Source: CAXBNB01 sp040151475
GTDB lineage: Bacteria; Bacteroidota; Bacteroidia; Cytophagales; Cyclobacteriaceae
Length of the DNA: 64,000 nucleotides
Direction of reading: 5' to 3'
Assembly (NCBI RefSeq): GCF_040151475.1
Contig: NZ_JBDKWG010000146.1
Span: 201,949 to 265,948 of the forward strand
Shown: positions 52,040-61,495 of the stretch, piece after piece
Numbering within the stretch: the first letter of the stretch is position 1
Layout of the letters: every line of letters starts with the position of its first letter
Notes under the pieces: generated by a model
Databases searched by the model: none
What the model was told of the DNA's origin: nothing
What the model saw: only the letters and a program-made list of their open reading frames with translations
Program-made: the position numbers and the translations under genes

Positions 52040-52819
52040 TTGGAAGAACAGAAAGAAATAGTTATTGTAGATCGTACAGGCAAGCCCGGTGGAGAACCTG
52101 ATGACATATCTTTGTTTCAGCAGATCCTTCTATGGCTTTCTATATATGTAGTAATCGAACTGTATATTAGTTCTATTATTACTTATCCTGATAAGCTCAA
52201 AGAGGTATTGGAACTGGTTGATTTTGGAATATGTATGCTCTTTCTGTATGACTTTGCTTCCGGAATTATCCGAGCGGAAAATAAATGGAAGTATTTCAGG
52301 ATACATTGGATCGATTTAATATCATCAATTCCTACGGTCGATATATTGAGAGCAGGAAGACTCGTACGTATCATTCGAATATTAAGGGTATTGCGATCTG
52401 CCAAATATGTCTTTACGTTTTTCAGCAGGCAAAATTCGTTCAACTCATTTAAAAACCTAATCATATTAAGTTGTGGCATTATCCTTTTATTCACTTTGAG
52501 TTTCCATCATCTGGAAAAAAATGTGAACCCACACATCAACTCTATTGGCGACTCGCTTTGGTGGACAACAATTACCACCATTACCGTTGGCTTTTTACAG
52601 GATATCCCACCAATGACACCCGAGGGAAAGTTTTTATCTGTAGCACTTATACTATTGGGAATGGTAATGTTCAGTACGCTTACGGGTACTATTACAGACT
52701 TCTTTATCGAAGATGAGGACATTGTGGTAAAATTGAATGAAATGACTTCCAAAGTGGAAAGCCTTGAATCTAAAATAGATTCCATGAGCGAAAAAATAGA
52801 TAAGCTGAATAAAAGCTAG
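52040..52819 (+). CDS. Voltage-gated-type ion channel with altered selectivity filter
   Basis: A 259-residue membrane protein of the six-helix ion transporter family with a TTG start at 52040 (no better ATG nearby). Hydrophobic S1-S3 helices (about 25-85) precede an arginine-rich S4 (DILRAGRLVRIIRILRVLRSAKY, about 100-122), S5 (about 136-155) and a pore loop with S6 (FLSVALILLGMVMFSTLTGTITDFF). The filter reads TTITTITVGFLQDI instead of the potassium signature TVGYGD. A C-terminal coiled coil (VVKLNEMTSKVESLESKIDSMSEKIDKLNK) may drive tetramerisation. Ion selectivity is uncertain. Confidence 0.8.
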   Translation: MEEQKEIVIVDRTGKPGGEPDDISLFQQILLWLSIYVVIELYISSIITYPDKLKEVLELVDFGICMLFLYDFASGIIRAENKWKYFRIHWIDLISSIPTVDILRAGRLVRIIRILRVLRSAKYVFTFFSRQNSFNSFKNLIILSCGIILLFTLSFHHLEKNVNPHINSIGDSLWWTTITTITVGFLQDIPPMTPEGKFLSVALILLGMVMFSTLTGTITDFFIEDEDIVVKLNEMTSKVESLESKIDSMSEKIDKLNKS

Positions 52820-52901
52820 CTGGTTCTCGAAAAAATTCTCAGTACTCCCGGTTAACACGAAATTCCAAAGAAAAAGTAATTTGTGGTAATTATGATCAAT
52901 T

Positions 52902-53714
52902 ATGGCACAGTACGATCTGTTTGAAAAAAAATCCAGTGGTAGTTCATTGGATATAGATGCTTACCTCAAGCGAATAAACTGTAGCCGGGAATATAAGCCT
53001 TCACTGAAGTTTTTAAGACAAATACATCGAAACCACCAGTATAATATTCCATTTGAGAATCTTGATATCCACATTGGCAATCAAATTATACTAGATGTAC
53101 AAAAAATTTTCAACAAAATTGTCAATCAACAAAGGGGTGGGTTTTGTTATGAACTAAACGGATTGTTTTACCATTTGCTCATCGGATTGGGTTTTCAGGC
53201 AAAGATTATATCCGCAAGCATGTATTCCGAAAATGGAATACTGGGGCCAAAATTTGATCATTTACTGATAATCGTTTATCTGGATGATAAGCAATGGCTG
53301 GTGGATGTGGGGTTTGGAAGGTCTTTTTTGTCTCCGTTGGAATTTGTCCCGGACAAAATACAAATGGACTACAACAGGTATTTTAGAATTGACGATTTGC
53401 CTGATGGCAATTTTGTTTTGCAAAGTTCAAACGATTCATTTTCTTATAAAAAGGAATATGTTTTTTCTAAAAAACAGCATCAGTTTGTAGAGTTCATTGC
53501 GATGTGTCAGTATCATCAGACCAGTCCCAAGTCTCCTTTCACACAAAAAAAACTAATTAGCCAACCTACAATTAATGGCAGACTAACACTTACCGACAAT
53601 GCGTTTACTATTACCAAAATGGGTAAAAAAGAAGAATTCCCTATTCTAAATAATGATGAATTTGTTGTCAAGCTTTGGGAGCATTTTAATATCAGATTAA
53701 GAAAAAACCAATGA
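52902..53714 (+). CDS. Arylamine N-acetyltransferase
   Basis: A 270-residue NAT-family enzyme that moves acetyl from acetyl-CoA to aromatic amines or hydrazines. The catalytic triad is visible: Cys in QRGGFCYELNGLF (near 77-89), His in FDHLLIIVYL (near 117-126) and Asp in WLVDVGFG (near 131-138). IPFENLDIHIG near 48-58 is the family N-terminal motif. Full length. Confidence 0.93.
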   Translation: MAQYDLFEKKSSGSSLDIDAYLKRINCSREYKPSLKFLRQIHRNHQYNIPFENLDIHIGNQIILDVQKIFNKIVNQQRGGFCYELNGLFYHLLIGLGFQAKIISASMYSENGILGPKFDHLLIIVYLDDKQWLVDVGFGRSFLSPLEFVPDKIQMDYNRYFRIDDLPDGNFVLQSSNDSFSYKKEYVFSKKQHQFVEFIAMCQYHQTSPKSPFTQKKLISQPTINGRLTLTDNAFTITKMGKKEEFPILNNDEFVVKLWEHFNIRLRKNQ

Positions 53715-53718
53715 TTCC

Positions 53719-56640
53719 TTACATCAGTGCTTCAAACAGAATTTCTGCCGGATGTTTAGAATTTCTACCCGTGCCATCATGTATCTGATGACGACAACTT
53801 GTTCCCGGTGCAGCTATTATAGTATCTTCTGTTGTGCTTCTTACAGTCGGAAAAAGAACCAGTTCCCCGATCTTCATTGAAACATCGTAATGTTCCTTTT
53901 CATATCCGAAAGAACCTGCCATACCACAGCAACCCGATGGTATCATTTGCACAGTATAATTTTCAGGAATAGACAATGCTTTCTTTAAAGTAACTACCGA
54001 CGATAATGCTTTTTGATGACAATGGCCATGTGCCCTTACCAATTTTTCCTCGGTCTTAAATGATGCGCTCTTGATATTTCCATTCTCGAATTCTTGTGTG
54101 ATAAACTCTTCAAAGGTCAGGATGTTTTCCGCAAGCTTCAGTGATTTTTCCTTCAATTCTGCATCACATAAATCCGGATATTCATCTTTCAAAGTTAAAA
54201 TTGCAGAAGGCTCAATTCCAATCAAAGGAGTTTCTTTTGTTACTAACCCAGACAGGGCTTTGATGTTTTTATTGATTACCGGGATAGCTTCTTTCAACAT
54301 GCCCTTCGATATAAAAGTACGGCAGCTTTCCTCGTGTTCCGGAATAATCACATTGTAATTTAGTCTATCCAGTAGCTGTATCACTTTTTTTCCAATTTCA
54401 ACATCCTGAAAATTGGTAAACTCATCAGCAAACAGATAGACTGTTTGGGTATCCTTAGACACAGCACTTTTGAAAGTCTTTTTATACCATTTCTTCAATG
54501 TCTGCTTGGGCATTCTGGGCATTGGCCTTTGTTCAGCAATTCCCATAAAAGACTTGAATATTTTTCCCATTACAGGATTCCCAACCATGAAGTTGTATGC
54601 CGGAGGAAAAATTGATGCCATCTTCATACCTTGATTGAAACGACCCGTCAGTTTCGTTTTCAACGGAATACCATGTACATCAAAATAATTTTGTTGGAAC
54701 TCTGCCTTCAACCTGGCCATGTCCACATTGGATGGGCACTCAGATTTACACCCTTTGCAAGACAAGCACAAGTCCATTACTTCTTTGATCTCTTCACTGT
54801 CAAACCTGTTCGGTTTTTCAGAGTTCGTAAGGATTTCCCGAAGGATATTTGCCCTGGAACGGGTAGTATCTTTTTCATTGCGGGTGGCCATAAAACTAGG
54901 ACACATCGTTCCTCCACTCATAGGAGACTTTCTACAATCACCGGAACCATTGCAAAGCTCCGCTGAACGGAGCACACCCTGATTTTTGCTCCAGTCAAAA
55001 TAGGTTTCTATTTCAGGTTCTACCCTATCGGCTTCATACCTCAGGTTGGAATCCATCGGAGGTGTGTTAGTAATTTTCCCGGGATTAAATATCCCTTTAG
55101 GATCCCACGTGTTTTTCAGGTCTTCAAGCAACTGGTAGTTGCTATCACCAATCATGGTTTTGATAAACTCACCCCTCAGCCGGCCATCTCCGTGTTCCCC
55201 GCTCAATGAGCCTTTGTATTTTTTAACCAAATGGGCTATTTCTGTAGCAATCGTTCTGTATTGTTCGTGCCCTTCTTTTGTTTTCAGATTTATTATTGGC
55301 CGCAAATGAAGCTCTCCGGAACCAGCATGTGCATAGTGCACACAGCTCATATTGTGCTTTTTCAAAATCTCATTGAAGTCAATGATATACTGAGGCAGGT
55401 CCTGCACATCTACAGCCGTATCTTCAATGACAGGAGCGGCCTTGGCATCTCCCGGTATGTTGGAAAGCAATCCCAAACCTGCCTTTCGCAGATTCCAAAC
55501 TTTCCCTACATCCTCACCCGTAACTATGGGATAATGATAGCCTAGGTTTTCTTTTTTCAATTCATCAATAAGTGCATTGCACTTCTTATCTAGTGCTTCC
55601 TCATTTTCAGCAACTAGTTCCACAACCAAAATTGCCCCGGGATCACCTTGGACGAAAAACCTGTTTTTCTGTTGTTCGGTATTCTTTTTGGTACATTCAA
55701 GAATATAATGGTCCATCAATTCACTGGCGTGTGGGCCGTATTTTAAACCAATCAGATTGGCTCGTAAAGATTCATTGACATCCTCGCAATGGATGCAAAC
55801 CAGTGCTTTGTGCCTGGATGGCAGGGGAATTGTATTGAGTTTGATTTCAGTAATGAACATCAAAGTCCCCTCTGAGCCAGCTATTAGTTTGCAAAAATTA
55901 AAGTCTTCACCTTCTGGATTAAAAGGCTTATTGATAGCCAGCATGTCTATGGCATAACCTGTATTTCTTCTTTCAATCGAAGGTTTAGGAAACTCTCTCT
56001 TTATATTTTCAACGTTTTGTGAAGAAGAGAGCATTTCATTTATAGCCTTATAAATGCTTGCTTCAAGCTCTGAATCCGAATGCATTGCAGCCAGAAACTC
56101 TTCACCTGACATTGACTTAAAAGTGGTGTAAGTACCATCAGAAAGAAAACCTTTTACTTCCAACAAATGATCTCTGGTGCTTCCATAAACCACGGAATTT
56201 GATCCGCAGGAATTGTTGCCGACCATTCCACCGATCATTGCTCGGTTGGCAGTGGAGGTTTCCGGACCAAAATACCTGTTGTAATTTTTCAAATACCTGT
56301 TAAGGTCATCACGGATAACACCCGGCTGAACCCGAGCCCAGTTTTCTGATTCGTTTACTTCAAGTACCTCGCAGAAATGCTTAGACACATCCACAATGAT
56401 TCCACCACCAACAACCTGACCAGCCAATGAAGTACCTGCCGTTCTTGGAATAAGGGAAGTAGCATTTTTATGAGCAAAGGCTATCAATAACTTGATGTCA
56501 GATTCGTTTTTTGGCATAGCCACAGCCAATGGCATTTCTCTATATGCAGAAGCATCTGTTGCATATAACTTTCGCATGGTCTCATCAAAAAACAACTCGC
56601 CATCCAGGCTGCTCTGTAATTCTGTCAGTTCTCTATTCAT
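53719..56640 (-). CDS. FAD-linked oxidase fused to Fe-S and CCG-type domain
   Basis: A 973-residue D-2-hydroxyacid dehydrogenase-type fusion (D-lactate or glycolate dehydrogenase, YdiJ/Dld-like). The N-terminal FAD-binding part has LIPRTAGTSLAGQVVGGGIIVD (about 56-77) and the FAD_oxidase_C domain reaches about residue 540. Ferredoxin-type cysteines occur at CNGSGDC near 563 and CLSCKGCKSECPSN near 640-655. The C-terminal CCG-like domain has HGHCHQKAL and GCCGMAGSFGYEKEHYD (near 890-925). Electrons probably pass to the quinone pool. The gene ends 4 bases from the NAT gene, in convergent orientation. Confidence 0.9.
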   Translation of the reverse strand: MNRELTELQSSLDGELFFDETMRKLYATDASAYREMPLAVAMPKNESDIKLLIAFAHKNATSLIPRTAGTSLAGQVVGGGIIVDVSKHFCEVLEVNESENWARVQPGVIRDDLNRYLKNYNRYFGPETSTANRAMIGGMVGNNSCGSNSVVYGSTRDHLLEVKGFLSDGTYTTFKSMSGEEFLAAMHSDSELEASIYKAINEMLSSSQNVENIKREFPKPSIERRNTGYAIDMLAINKPFNPEGEDFNFCKLIAGSEGTLMFITEIKLNTIPLPSRHKALVCIHCEDVNESLRANLIGLKYGPHASELMDHYILECTKKNTEQQKNRFFVQGDPGAILVVELVAENEEALDKKCNALIDELKKENLGYHYPIVTGEDVGKVWNLRKAGLGLLSNIPGDAKAAPVIEDTAVDVQDLPQYIIDFNEILKKHNMSCVHYAHAGSGELHLRPIINLKTKEGHEQYRTIATEIAHLVKKYKGSLSGEHGDGRLRGEFIKTMIGDSNYQLLEDLKNTWDPKGIFNPGKITNTPPMDSNLRYEADRVEPEIETYFDWSKNQGVLRSAELCNGSGDCRKSPMSGGTMCPSFMATRNEKDTTRSRANILREILTNSEKPNRFDSEEIKEVMDLCLSCKGCKSECPSNVDMARLKAEFQQNYFDVHGIPLKTKLTGRFNQGMKMASIFPPAYNFMVGNPVMGKIFKSFMGIAEQRPMPRMPKQTLKKWYKKTFKSAVSKDTQTVYLFADEFTNFQDVEIGKKVIQLLDRLNYNVIIPEHEESCRTFISKGMLKEAIPVINKNIKALSGLVTKETPLIGIEPSAILTLKDEYPDLCDAELKEKSLKLAENILTFEEFITQEFENGNIKSASFKTEEKLVRAHGHCHQKALSSVVTLKKALSIPENYTVQMIPSGCCGMAGSFGYEKEHYDVSMKIGELVLFPTVRSTTEDTIIAAPGTSCRHQIHDGTGRNSKHPAEILFEALM

Positions 56641-57137
56641 TGCAGCGCAAAATTAGAAAAAATAAAATGTCTTCATTCGTTAAATGTTAAATTCCATTTG
56701 CATGAATAAAACTACTTGGATGATTGTAAACAACCTGTATATATGAAAAACATTTTGTATGCAATTACACAATTTGCTTTAATGTGAATTTGGAGTAAGA
56801 AACATAAACAATTTATGTTATGAAATAAGAAATGGTTTGAGGTTAAATTACCGAATTCTTTGTTCTGATAATGATTTTTGATTTAGAACAGGAAATACAA
56901 AAACACGTTTTGGAAGTTAAATTTGAAGGTTAAAGAAGAAGATTTGCTCGTCTGACAGACTAGAATTATGGGTGTTTTTCAGCTGTTTAGCAATGACATA
57001 CAACTCATTACCAAACCCAAGAAAAAACCAAACACTTTCAGATCAACCTGGTTACTCTATAATGCCTGTAGAAACCTTCCTTTTAGGTATTGAATTAGAG
57101 CAACTTTCATTGTCACTTAAAGCAAATTCACATTATA
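56641..57137. other. 497-bp intergenic region between the oxidase and psd
   Basis: Mostly AT-rich sequence. It holds a candidate promoter for the oxidase at its left edge and a short perfect hairpin GTCTG-A-CAGAC (56950-56960). A 62-codon frame at 56972-57160 has no recognisable product and overlaps psd, so it is not called. Nothing else was seen. Confidence 0.5.
56648..56655 (-). promoter_or_regulatory. Candidate -7 box of the FAD oxidase, near-leaderless
   Basis: The minus strand reads TAATTTTG followed by CGC, matching TAnnTTTG, only 7 bases before the ATG at 56640. The transcript would begin almost at the start codon. No -33 TTG at the usual spacing was seen. Confidence 0.35.
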
Positions 57138-57797
57138 CTAAGGAAGCTCTGCAAGAATAGTCCTTCCTCCCTTTGTTTTATCTCCTATATTTACCCTGAC
57201 TTCTGCATCAATTGGGAGGAAAACATCAACCCGAGACCCAAATTTTATGAACCCAAATTCATTTCCTTGTTTAATTTGTGTTCCTTCGTCAACATACCAC
57301 TTAATTCTACGAGCCAGAGCTCCCGCTATTTGACGAACAAGAACTTCTAAACCATTTCCCAAATCCAGAACCATAGTAGTTCGCTCATTTTCTGTACTTG
57401 ACTTAGGATGCCATGCTACCAGATACTTACCTGCGTGATACTTGAAATATTTGACAATTCCTGAAACCGGACTCCTGTTTACATGTACATTAACAGGCGA
57501 CATAAAAATAGATATTTGCTTTCTTTTAGAGTTGAAATACTCTTTTTCCAGCACCTCTTCTATCACAACCACCTTGCCATCTGCAGGAGCGATAACAAGC
57601 TTTTCATTAGCATGAGTAATTATCTTAGGGCTTCTAAAAAACTGTAAAACAATCAGAAAAAAAATTATAGTAGAAATCAGAACTATGTTCTGTAGCAGAG
57701 ATGCCTGAGGGTAATAATAACTTGCTCCAAAATTTAAAGCTAAGAATAAAACGGCTAGTACTAACAGTAATAGTCTTCCTTCCTTATGTATAGTCAT
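57138..57797 (-). CDS. psd: Phosphatidylserine decarboxylase proenzyme
   Basis: A 219-residue short-form (PSD-A type) enzyme. Two hydrophobic helices lie near 8-25 and 33-50. The core has IAPADGKVVVIEEV (near 67-80), FMSPVNVHVNRSPVSG (near 98-113) and the self-cleavage region KFGSRVDVFLP (near 185-195), where the Ser after Gly becomes the pyruvoyl group. It makes phosphatidylethanolamine at the inner membrane. It lies 58 bases downstream of the glutamate dehydrogenase gene on the same strand. Confidence 0.92.
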   Translation of the reverse strand: MTIHKEGRLLLLVLAVLFLALNFGASYYYPQASLLQNIVLISTIIFFLIVLQFFRSPKIITHANEKLVIAPADGKVVVIEEVLEKEYFNSKRKQISIFMSPVNVHVNRSPVSGIVKYFKYHAGKYLVAWHPKSSTENERTTMVLDLGNGLEVLVRQIAGALARRIKWYVDEGTQIKQGNEFGFIKFGSRVDVFLPIDAEVRVNIGDKTKGGRTILAELP

Positions 57798-57855
57798 AAA
57801 AATAACTGGTATTTGTTAATGTTTTGCCGTATTTAGAAGTCAAAATAAAAGGATT

Positions 57856-59133
57856 CTAAAACCCACCTCTGTATTTATAAGTTTGTGATACCTTTTTTAT
57901 TGCTACTATATATGCAGCGATTCGCAAAGATACGTCATATTCTTTAGAAGTTTCAAAAACATTATTGAACGCAGTTTTCATAATTCTGTCTGAACGTCTG
58001 TTTACTCTCTCTCGTGTCCATTTGTACCCTAATCTATTCTGCACCCACTCAAAATATGAAACCGTAACTCCCCCTGCATTAGCCAAAATATCAGGAACAG
58101 CTATTATGCCTTTTTCATGGAGAATAGAATCTGCTTTATATGATGTTGGCCCATTAGCTCCCTCTACAATTAGTTTTGCTTTAATTTTATCAGCATTGTG
58201 CTTGGTAATCACATCTTCCATAGCCGCAGGTATCAATACATCCACATCCAATAACAACAATTCCGATCCTTCAATCTTTTCTGCACCAGGAAGCCCTTCC
58301 AACGATTTATTGTTCTTGTCTCTGTATTCAATAGCTTCTGCTATATCTATTCCTTGATCATTATAATAAGCACCTGACACATCTGAAATAGCTACTATTT
58401 TCACACCTCTTTCTCCCAGCAGTTTTGCTGCCCATGATCCCACATTTCCAAAACCCTGAATAGCACACCTGGCTTCAAACGGGTTCATTTTTGTTTTTTC
58501 CATTGCAGCCAGAGCTGAAATCATTACTCCCCGCCCTGTAGCCTCCGTTCTTCCAAGTGACCCTCCAAGTACCAGTGGTTTTCCCGTCACTACTGCATTT
58601 ACGGTCATCCCTTTAGACTTTGAATATTCATCCATCATCCAAGCCATCTCGTTTGGACCTGTGCCCATATCTGGTGCCGGTATATCCCGGTCTGGACCAA
58701 AAATCTCATTCATAGACTGTGTATAAGCCCTGGTCAACCTCTCTATTTCACCTTGAGACATTTCACGAGGATTACATTTTATTCCTCCTTTGGCACCACC
58801 ATAGGGAATATCAACCACTGCACATTTCCAGGTCATCCAAGCGGCAAGTGCTTTAACTTCGTCAATATTTACTCCCATATCATAGCGAACACCTCCTTTC
58901 GATGGTCCCAGAATATTGGAATGCACAACACGATGACCCTCAAACACTCTGATAGATCCATTATCCATAGTGACAGGCAGATTAACTGTCACTTGTTTTG
59001 TTGGAGACTTGAGCACTTCGTAAATTTCGTCATCAAGACCTAATGCCTGAGAGGCAATATGGAATCTTGACATCATAGACTCAAAAGGATTTTCCTTATC
59101 CTTTATTGGGGCTGGCTCTATATAGCTTATCAT
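57856..59133 (-). CDS. Glutamate/leucine dehydrogenase family enzyme
   Basis: A 425-residue oxidative deaminase. GPSKGGVRYDMGVNIDEVKALAAWMTWKCAVVDIPYGGAKGGI (about 76-118) contains the catalytic Lys in PYGGAKGG. GNVGSWAAKLL (near 229-239) is the NAD-binding motif. Length and composition are those of NAD-type GDH, although the subtype is not decided. Confidence 0.92.
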   Translation of the reverse strand: MISYIEPAPIKDKENPFESMMSRFHIASQALGLDDEIYEVLKSPTKQVTVNLPVTMDNGSIRVFEGHRVVHSNILGPSKGGVRYDMGVNIDEVKALAAWMTWKCAVVDIPYGGAKGGIKCNPREMSQGEIERLTRAYTQSMNEIFGPDRDIPAPDMGTGPNEMAWMMDEYSKSKGMTVNAVVTGKPLVLGGSLGRTEATGRGVMISALAAMEKTKMNPFEARCAIQGFGNVGSWAAKLLGERGVKIVAISDVSGAYYNDQGIDIAEAIEYRDKNNKSLEGLPGAEKIEGSELLLLDVDVLIPAAMEDVITKHNADKIKAKLIVEGANGPTSYKADSILHEKGIIAVPDILANAGGVTVSYFEWVQNRLGYKWTRERVNRRSDRIMKTAFNNVFETSKEYDVSLRIAAYIVAIKKVSQTYKYRGGF

Positions 59134-59160
59134 TTTTTAATTATTCTTTTTTTGGAATTG

Positions 59161-59168
59161 CAAAATTA
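59161..59168 (-). promoter_or_regulatory. Candidate -7 box of the glutamate dehydrogenase gene
   Basis: The minus strand reads TAATTTTG followed by C, matching TAnnTTTG, with a leader of about 25 bases to the start at 59133. A -33 TTG at the usual distance is not seen. Confidence 0.35.
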
Positions 59169-59265
59169 CCAATTCAATTGGAGTATAATTTTAGAACCAA
59201 CGTTAAATTCGAATTGAAAGATTCAAACCTGAGCTTTTAAAAAGGGCATTTTGAGCCTAAAAAAA

Positions 59266-59285
59266 CCCGATGGAAGACCATCGGG
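59266..59285 (-). terminator. Intrinsic terminator of the 59.4-kb small gene
   Basis: Perfect 8-base stem CCCGATGG/CCATCGGG with a 4-base loop; on the minus strand it is followed by a T run (TTTTTTT). It lies 70 bases downstream of the minus-strand small gene at 59358-59579. Confidence 0.8.
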
Positions 59286-59357
59286 CTGCTTATTAACACT
59301 ATGTTTCAATTTACTGAAACTAGCTATGAGAAAAAGGTTCTTTTTGGGGGTTGCGGA

Positions 59358-59579
59358 TCAAAGCACCAATGCTTGTTCTTCTTTCGCAACATTCAACTCA
59401 CCAATTACTTTATTTGCCAAATTTTGATCTCCCAGCGGGAGCTCCATCAATACAGTTAAACTATTTTGATCATCAAGTTTTGATTGCGAGATTTTAAATT
59501 CATCAGAATCTCCAAATTGATATTCTCCTAAAACCGAGTTATACCAAATAATTTGCATTTTTCTATTGGTTGATTGCAT
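59358..59579 (-). CDS. Small conserved hypothetical protein
   Basis: A 73-residue soluble protein. Met-8 (MQIIWYNSVLGEYQFGD, start 59558) is an alternative start. The N-terminal IIWYNSVLGEYQ and the C-terminal LANKVIGELNVAKEE helix recall small Cytophagales proteins of unknown function. The gene has its own hairpin terminator, which supports it being expressed. Confidence 0.6.
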   Translation of the reverse strand: MQSTNRKMQIIWYNSVLGEYQFGDSDEFKISQSKLDDQNSLTVLMELPLGDQNLANKVIGELNVAKEEQALVL

Positions 59580-59670
59580 TACAAATAGACAAAGAGTAAA
59601 GATTACAATCCTGCCATTTCACTTTTCAATTCTGCCGAATTGCTCTACTTGTAGATTTGAGAATATTTAA

Positions 59671-60051
59671 TTATTCTTTATTAAAACTTATGGTATCAAC
59701 TACATATTGACTCTGAACTTGTTTCAAAAGCATAACTACCCTGAAACTACCCTGATCGGAAGTGTATCTGCCAATATTATATTTCAAACCCTCTGGGGAA
59801 GAGCCTTTATGAATATAGGTAAAATTTTGAGGTGGGTATTTTGTGAAAAAATCCTTTATTATTGACTCAGCCTGGGCTTTGCTATAGTTAGCTCCTTTAT
59901 CTTCTACCTTTAATTCCGTCACAGTATTGAAATACTTAATCAACTCTCTGGAGCTTCCGGTTTTCAGTGCAATAGCTACATTGTCTGTGGTTGACTGACC
60001 AAAAGAAACCGACGAAATTGATAAAAATAGTATGAATAATATATATCTCAT
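59671..60051 (-). CDS. DUF4783 family exported protein
   Basis: A 126-residue protein with a signal peptide (MRYILFILFLSISSVSFGQ). The mature part has AIALKTGSSRELIKYFNTVTELKV and AESIIKDFFTKYPPQNFTYIHKG, which fit the DUF4783 family with an NTF2-like cone fold. The function is unknown. It is transcribed alone. Confidence 0.8.
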   Translation of the reverse strand: MRYILFILFLSISSVSFGQSTTDNVAIALKTGSSRELIKYFNTVTELKVEDKGANYSKAQAESIIKDFFTKYPPQNFTYIHKGSSPEGLKYNIGRYTSDQGSFRVVMLLKQVQSQYVVDTISFNKE

Positions 60052-60191
60052 TACTTAAAGGTATTTCTTATTTTGTTGATTTGCCAAATATTGTGCCAAT
60101 TCCAAGTAATACCAATATGATTTTTTCCCACATAAGAATCAAACCATAATCCATGAACTTGCGTATCTAAAACAAACTAAAATTTAATATC

Positions 60192-60374
60192 ATGAAATTT
60201 TTACTCTGGTTAATTTTATTAGTCATTTGCTGGCCTCTCGCATTGGTTATTTTATTTTTATATCCAATAATATGGATTTTGTTAATTCCATTTAGAATTC
60301 TTGGTTTTGCTGTCGAAGGTGTCCTTTCATTTATTAAGGCATTGTTCATGTTTCCTTCTAAAATCTTGTCCTGA
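60192..60374 (+). CDS. Small hydrophobic membrane protein
   Basis: A 60-residue protein with two hydrophobic helices (LLWLILLVICWPLALVILFL, about 4-23, and IIWILLIPFRILGFAV, about 26-41) and a C-terminal amphipathic stretch. There is no recognised family. Coding is supported by the clear membrane pattern, an ATG start and its own gap before the DUF4407 gene. Confidence 0.5.
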   Translation: MKFLLWLILLVICWPLALVILFLYPIIWILLIPFRILGFAVEGVLSFIKALFMFPSKILS

Positions 60375-60488
60375 TTTTTTTTTGAATCAGCTACTATGTA
60401 TAAAAAGGAACTGTTTTATACAACCTATCATGGTTCTCTACGTATTCAGGCTTAGCATTGAAAAGTAGCAATTACTAAACCATACATT

Positions 60489-61484
60489 TTGACTAAATTA
60501 GAATCTTTTTTTATTTATTGTTCAGGGATATCACCTACTCTATTAAAGAGGTGCAGTATTGAAAATTCAAAATACATTGGGATAGGAGCATCCATTTTCT
60601 TCACTGGATTATTAGCCGCCCTTTCTTCAGGATATGCGCTTTTTACAATATTTGATTCCCTGATTTATGCCATCTCTTTTGGCATACTATGGGGGTTAAT
60701 GATCTTCAACCTTGACAGATACATCGTGCTCAGTATGCGTAAAAACGAAATTTGGTATAGGGAATTACTTCAGGCTACTCCCCGAATTCTCTTAGCCATA
60801 TTGATTGCATTGATCATCTCTAAGCCATTAGAAATAAAAATTTTTGAAAAAGAGATAAACAATGAACTCTCGCTGCTTAAAGAAGAAATATTAAAAGAAC
60901 AGCAAGAAAGTGTTTTATTAAGATACTCACCTCGTATTGATTCGATAGAGTTCTCAATTCAAAAGTTAAAAAATGAAATCAAAACCAAAGAAAAGCACAG
61001 GGATGAATTGGCCAGAATAGCTCAAAAAGAAGCAGATGGAACTGGAGGATCTGGAAAAGTAAATGCCGGGCCAATTTATAAAATCAAACAAAATGATGCC
61101 ATTAAAGCACAGCAGGAGCTTGACCTATTGAATACAACCAATGGCGAATCAATAGCAAAACTGAAATCAAAAATTGAAAGTCTGGAATCAGAAAAAAACG
61201 CAACACTGAGTAACCTGAACCAACCAGACGTTTATGGTATATCCTCGCAATTAACAGCCTTAAATCGACTGAGCCATAAATACAACACTATCAAAATAGC
61301 TGACTGGTTTATCGTTTTACTTTTTGTAGCACTAGAATTAACTCCCGTTTTGACAAAACTTATTTCTAACTGTGGCCCTTATGACAACCTTTTGCAAGTA
61401 CATGAGCATCATTTTGACAATTACAGAAAAGAAAAAATCGCTGCTTCGAACATAAATTTGGAAAAGACTTTATCTAATGCCTAA
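60489..61484 (+). CDS. DUF4407 membrane protein
   Basis: A 331-residue protein with a TTG start fitting the family N-terminus (KLESFFIYCSGISPTLLKRCSIENSKYIGIGASIFFTGLLAAL). Four membrane helices: about 33-50, 56-78, 97-113 and about 265-283. Between the third and fourth lies a long coiled coil (about 125-250). The family is common in Bacteroidota and its role is not known. Confidence 0.88.
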   Translation: MTKLESFFIYCSGISPTLLKRCSIENSKYIGIGASIFFTGLLAALSSGYALFTIFDSLIYAISFGILWGLMIFNLDRYIVLSMRKNEIWYRELLQATPRILLAILIALIISKPLEIKIFEKEINNELSLLKEEILKEQQESVLLRYSPRIDSIEFSIQKLKNEIKTKEKHRDELARIAQKEADGTGGSGKVNAGPIYKIKQNDAIKAQQELDLLNTTNGESIAKLKSKIESLESEKNATLSNLNQPDVYGISSQLTALNRLSHKYNTIKIADWFIVLLFVALELTPVLTKLISNCGPYDNLLQVHEHHFDNYRKEKIAASNINLEKTLSNA

Positions 61485-61495
61485 GTAGCAAAAAA

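Noticed and set aside
54071..55957. Several plus-strand frames of 60-110 codons opposite the FAD oxidase gene
   Set aside because: They are antisense shadows of a strongly conserved gene, with unlikely compositions.
56972..57160. A 62-codon frame before psd
   Set aside because: It overlaps the psd 3' end in the opposite direction, has no recognised family and an unremarkable sequence.
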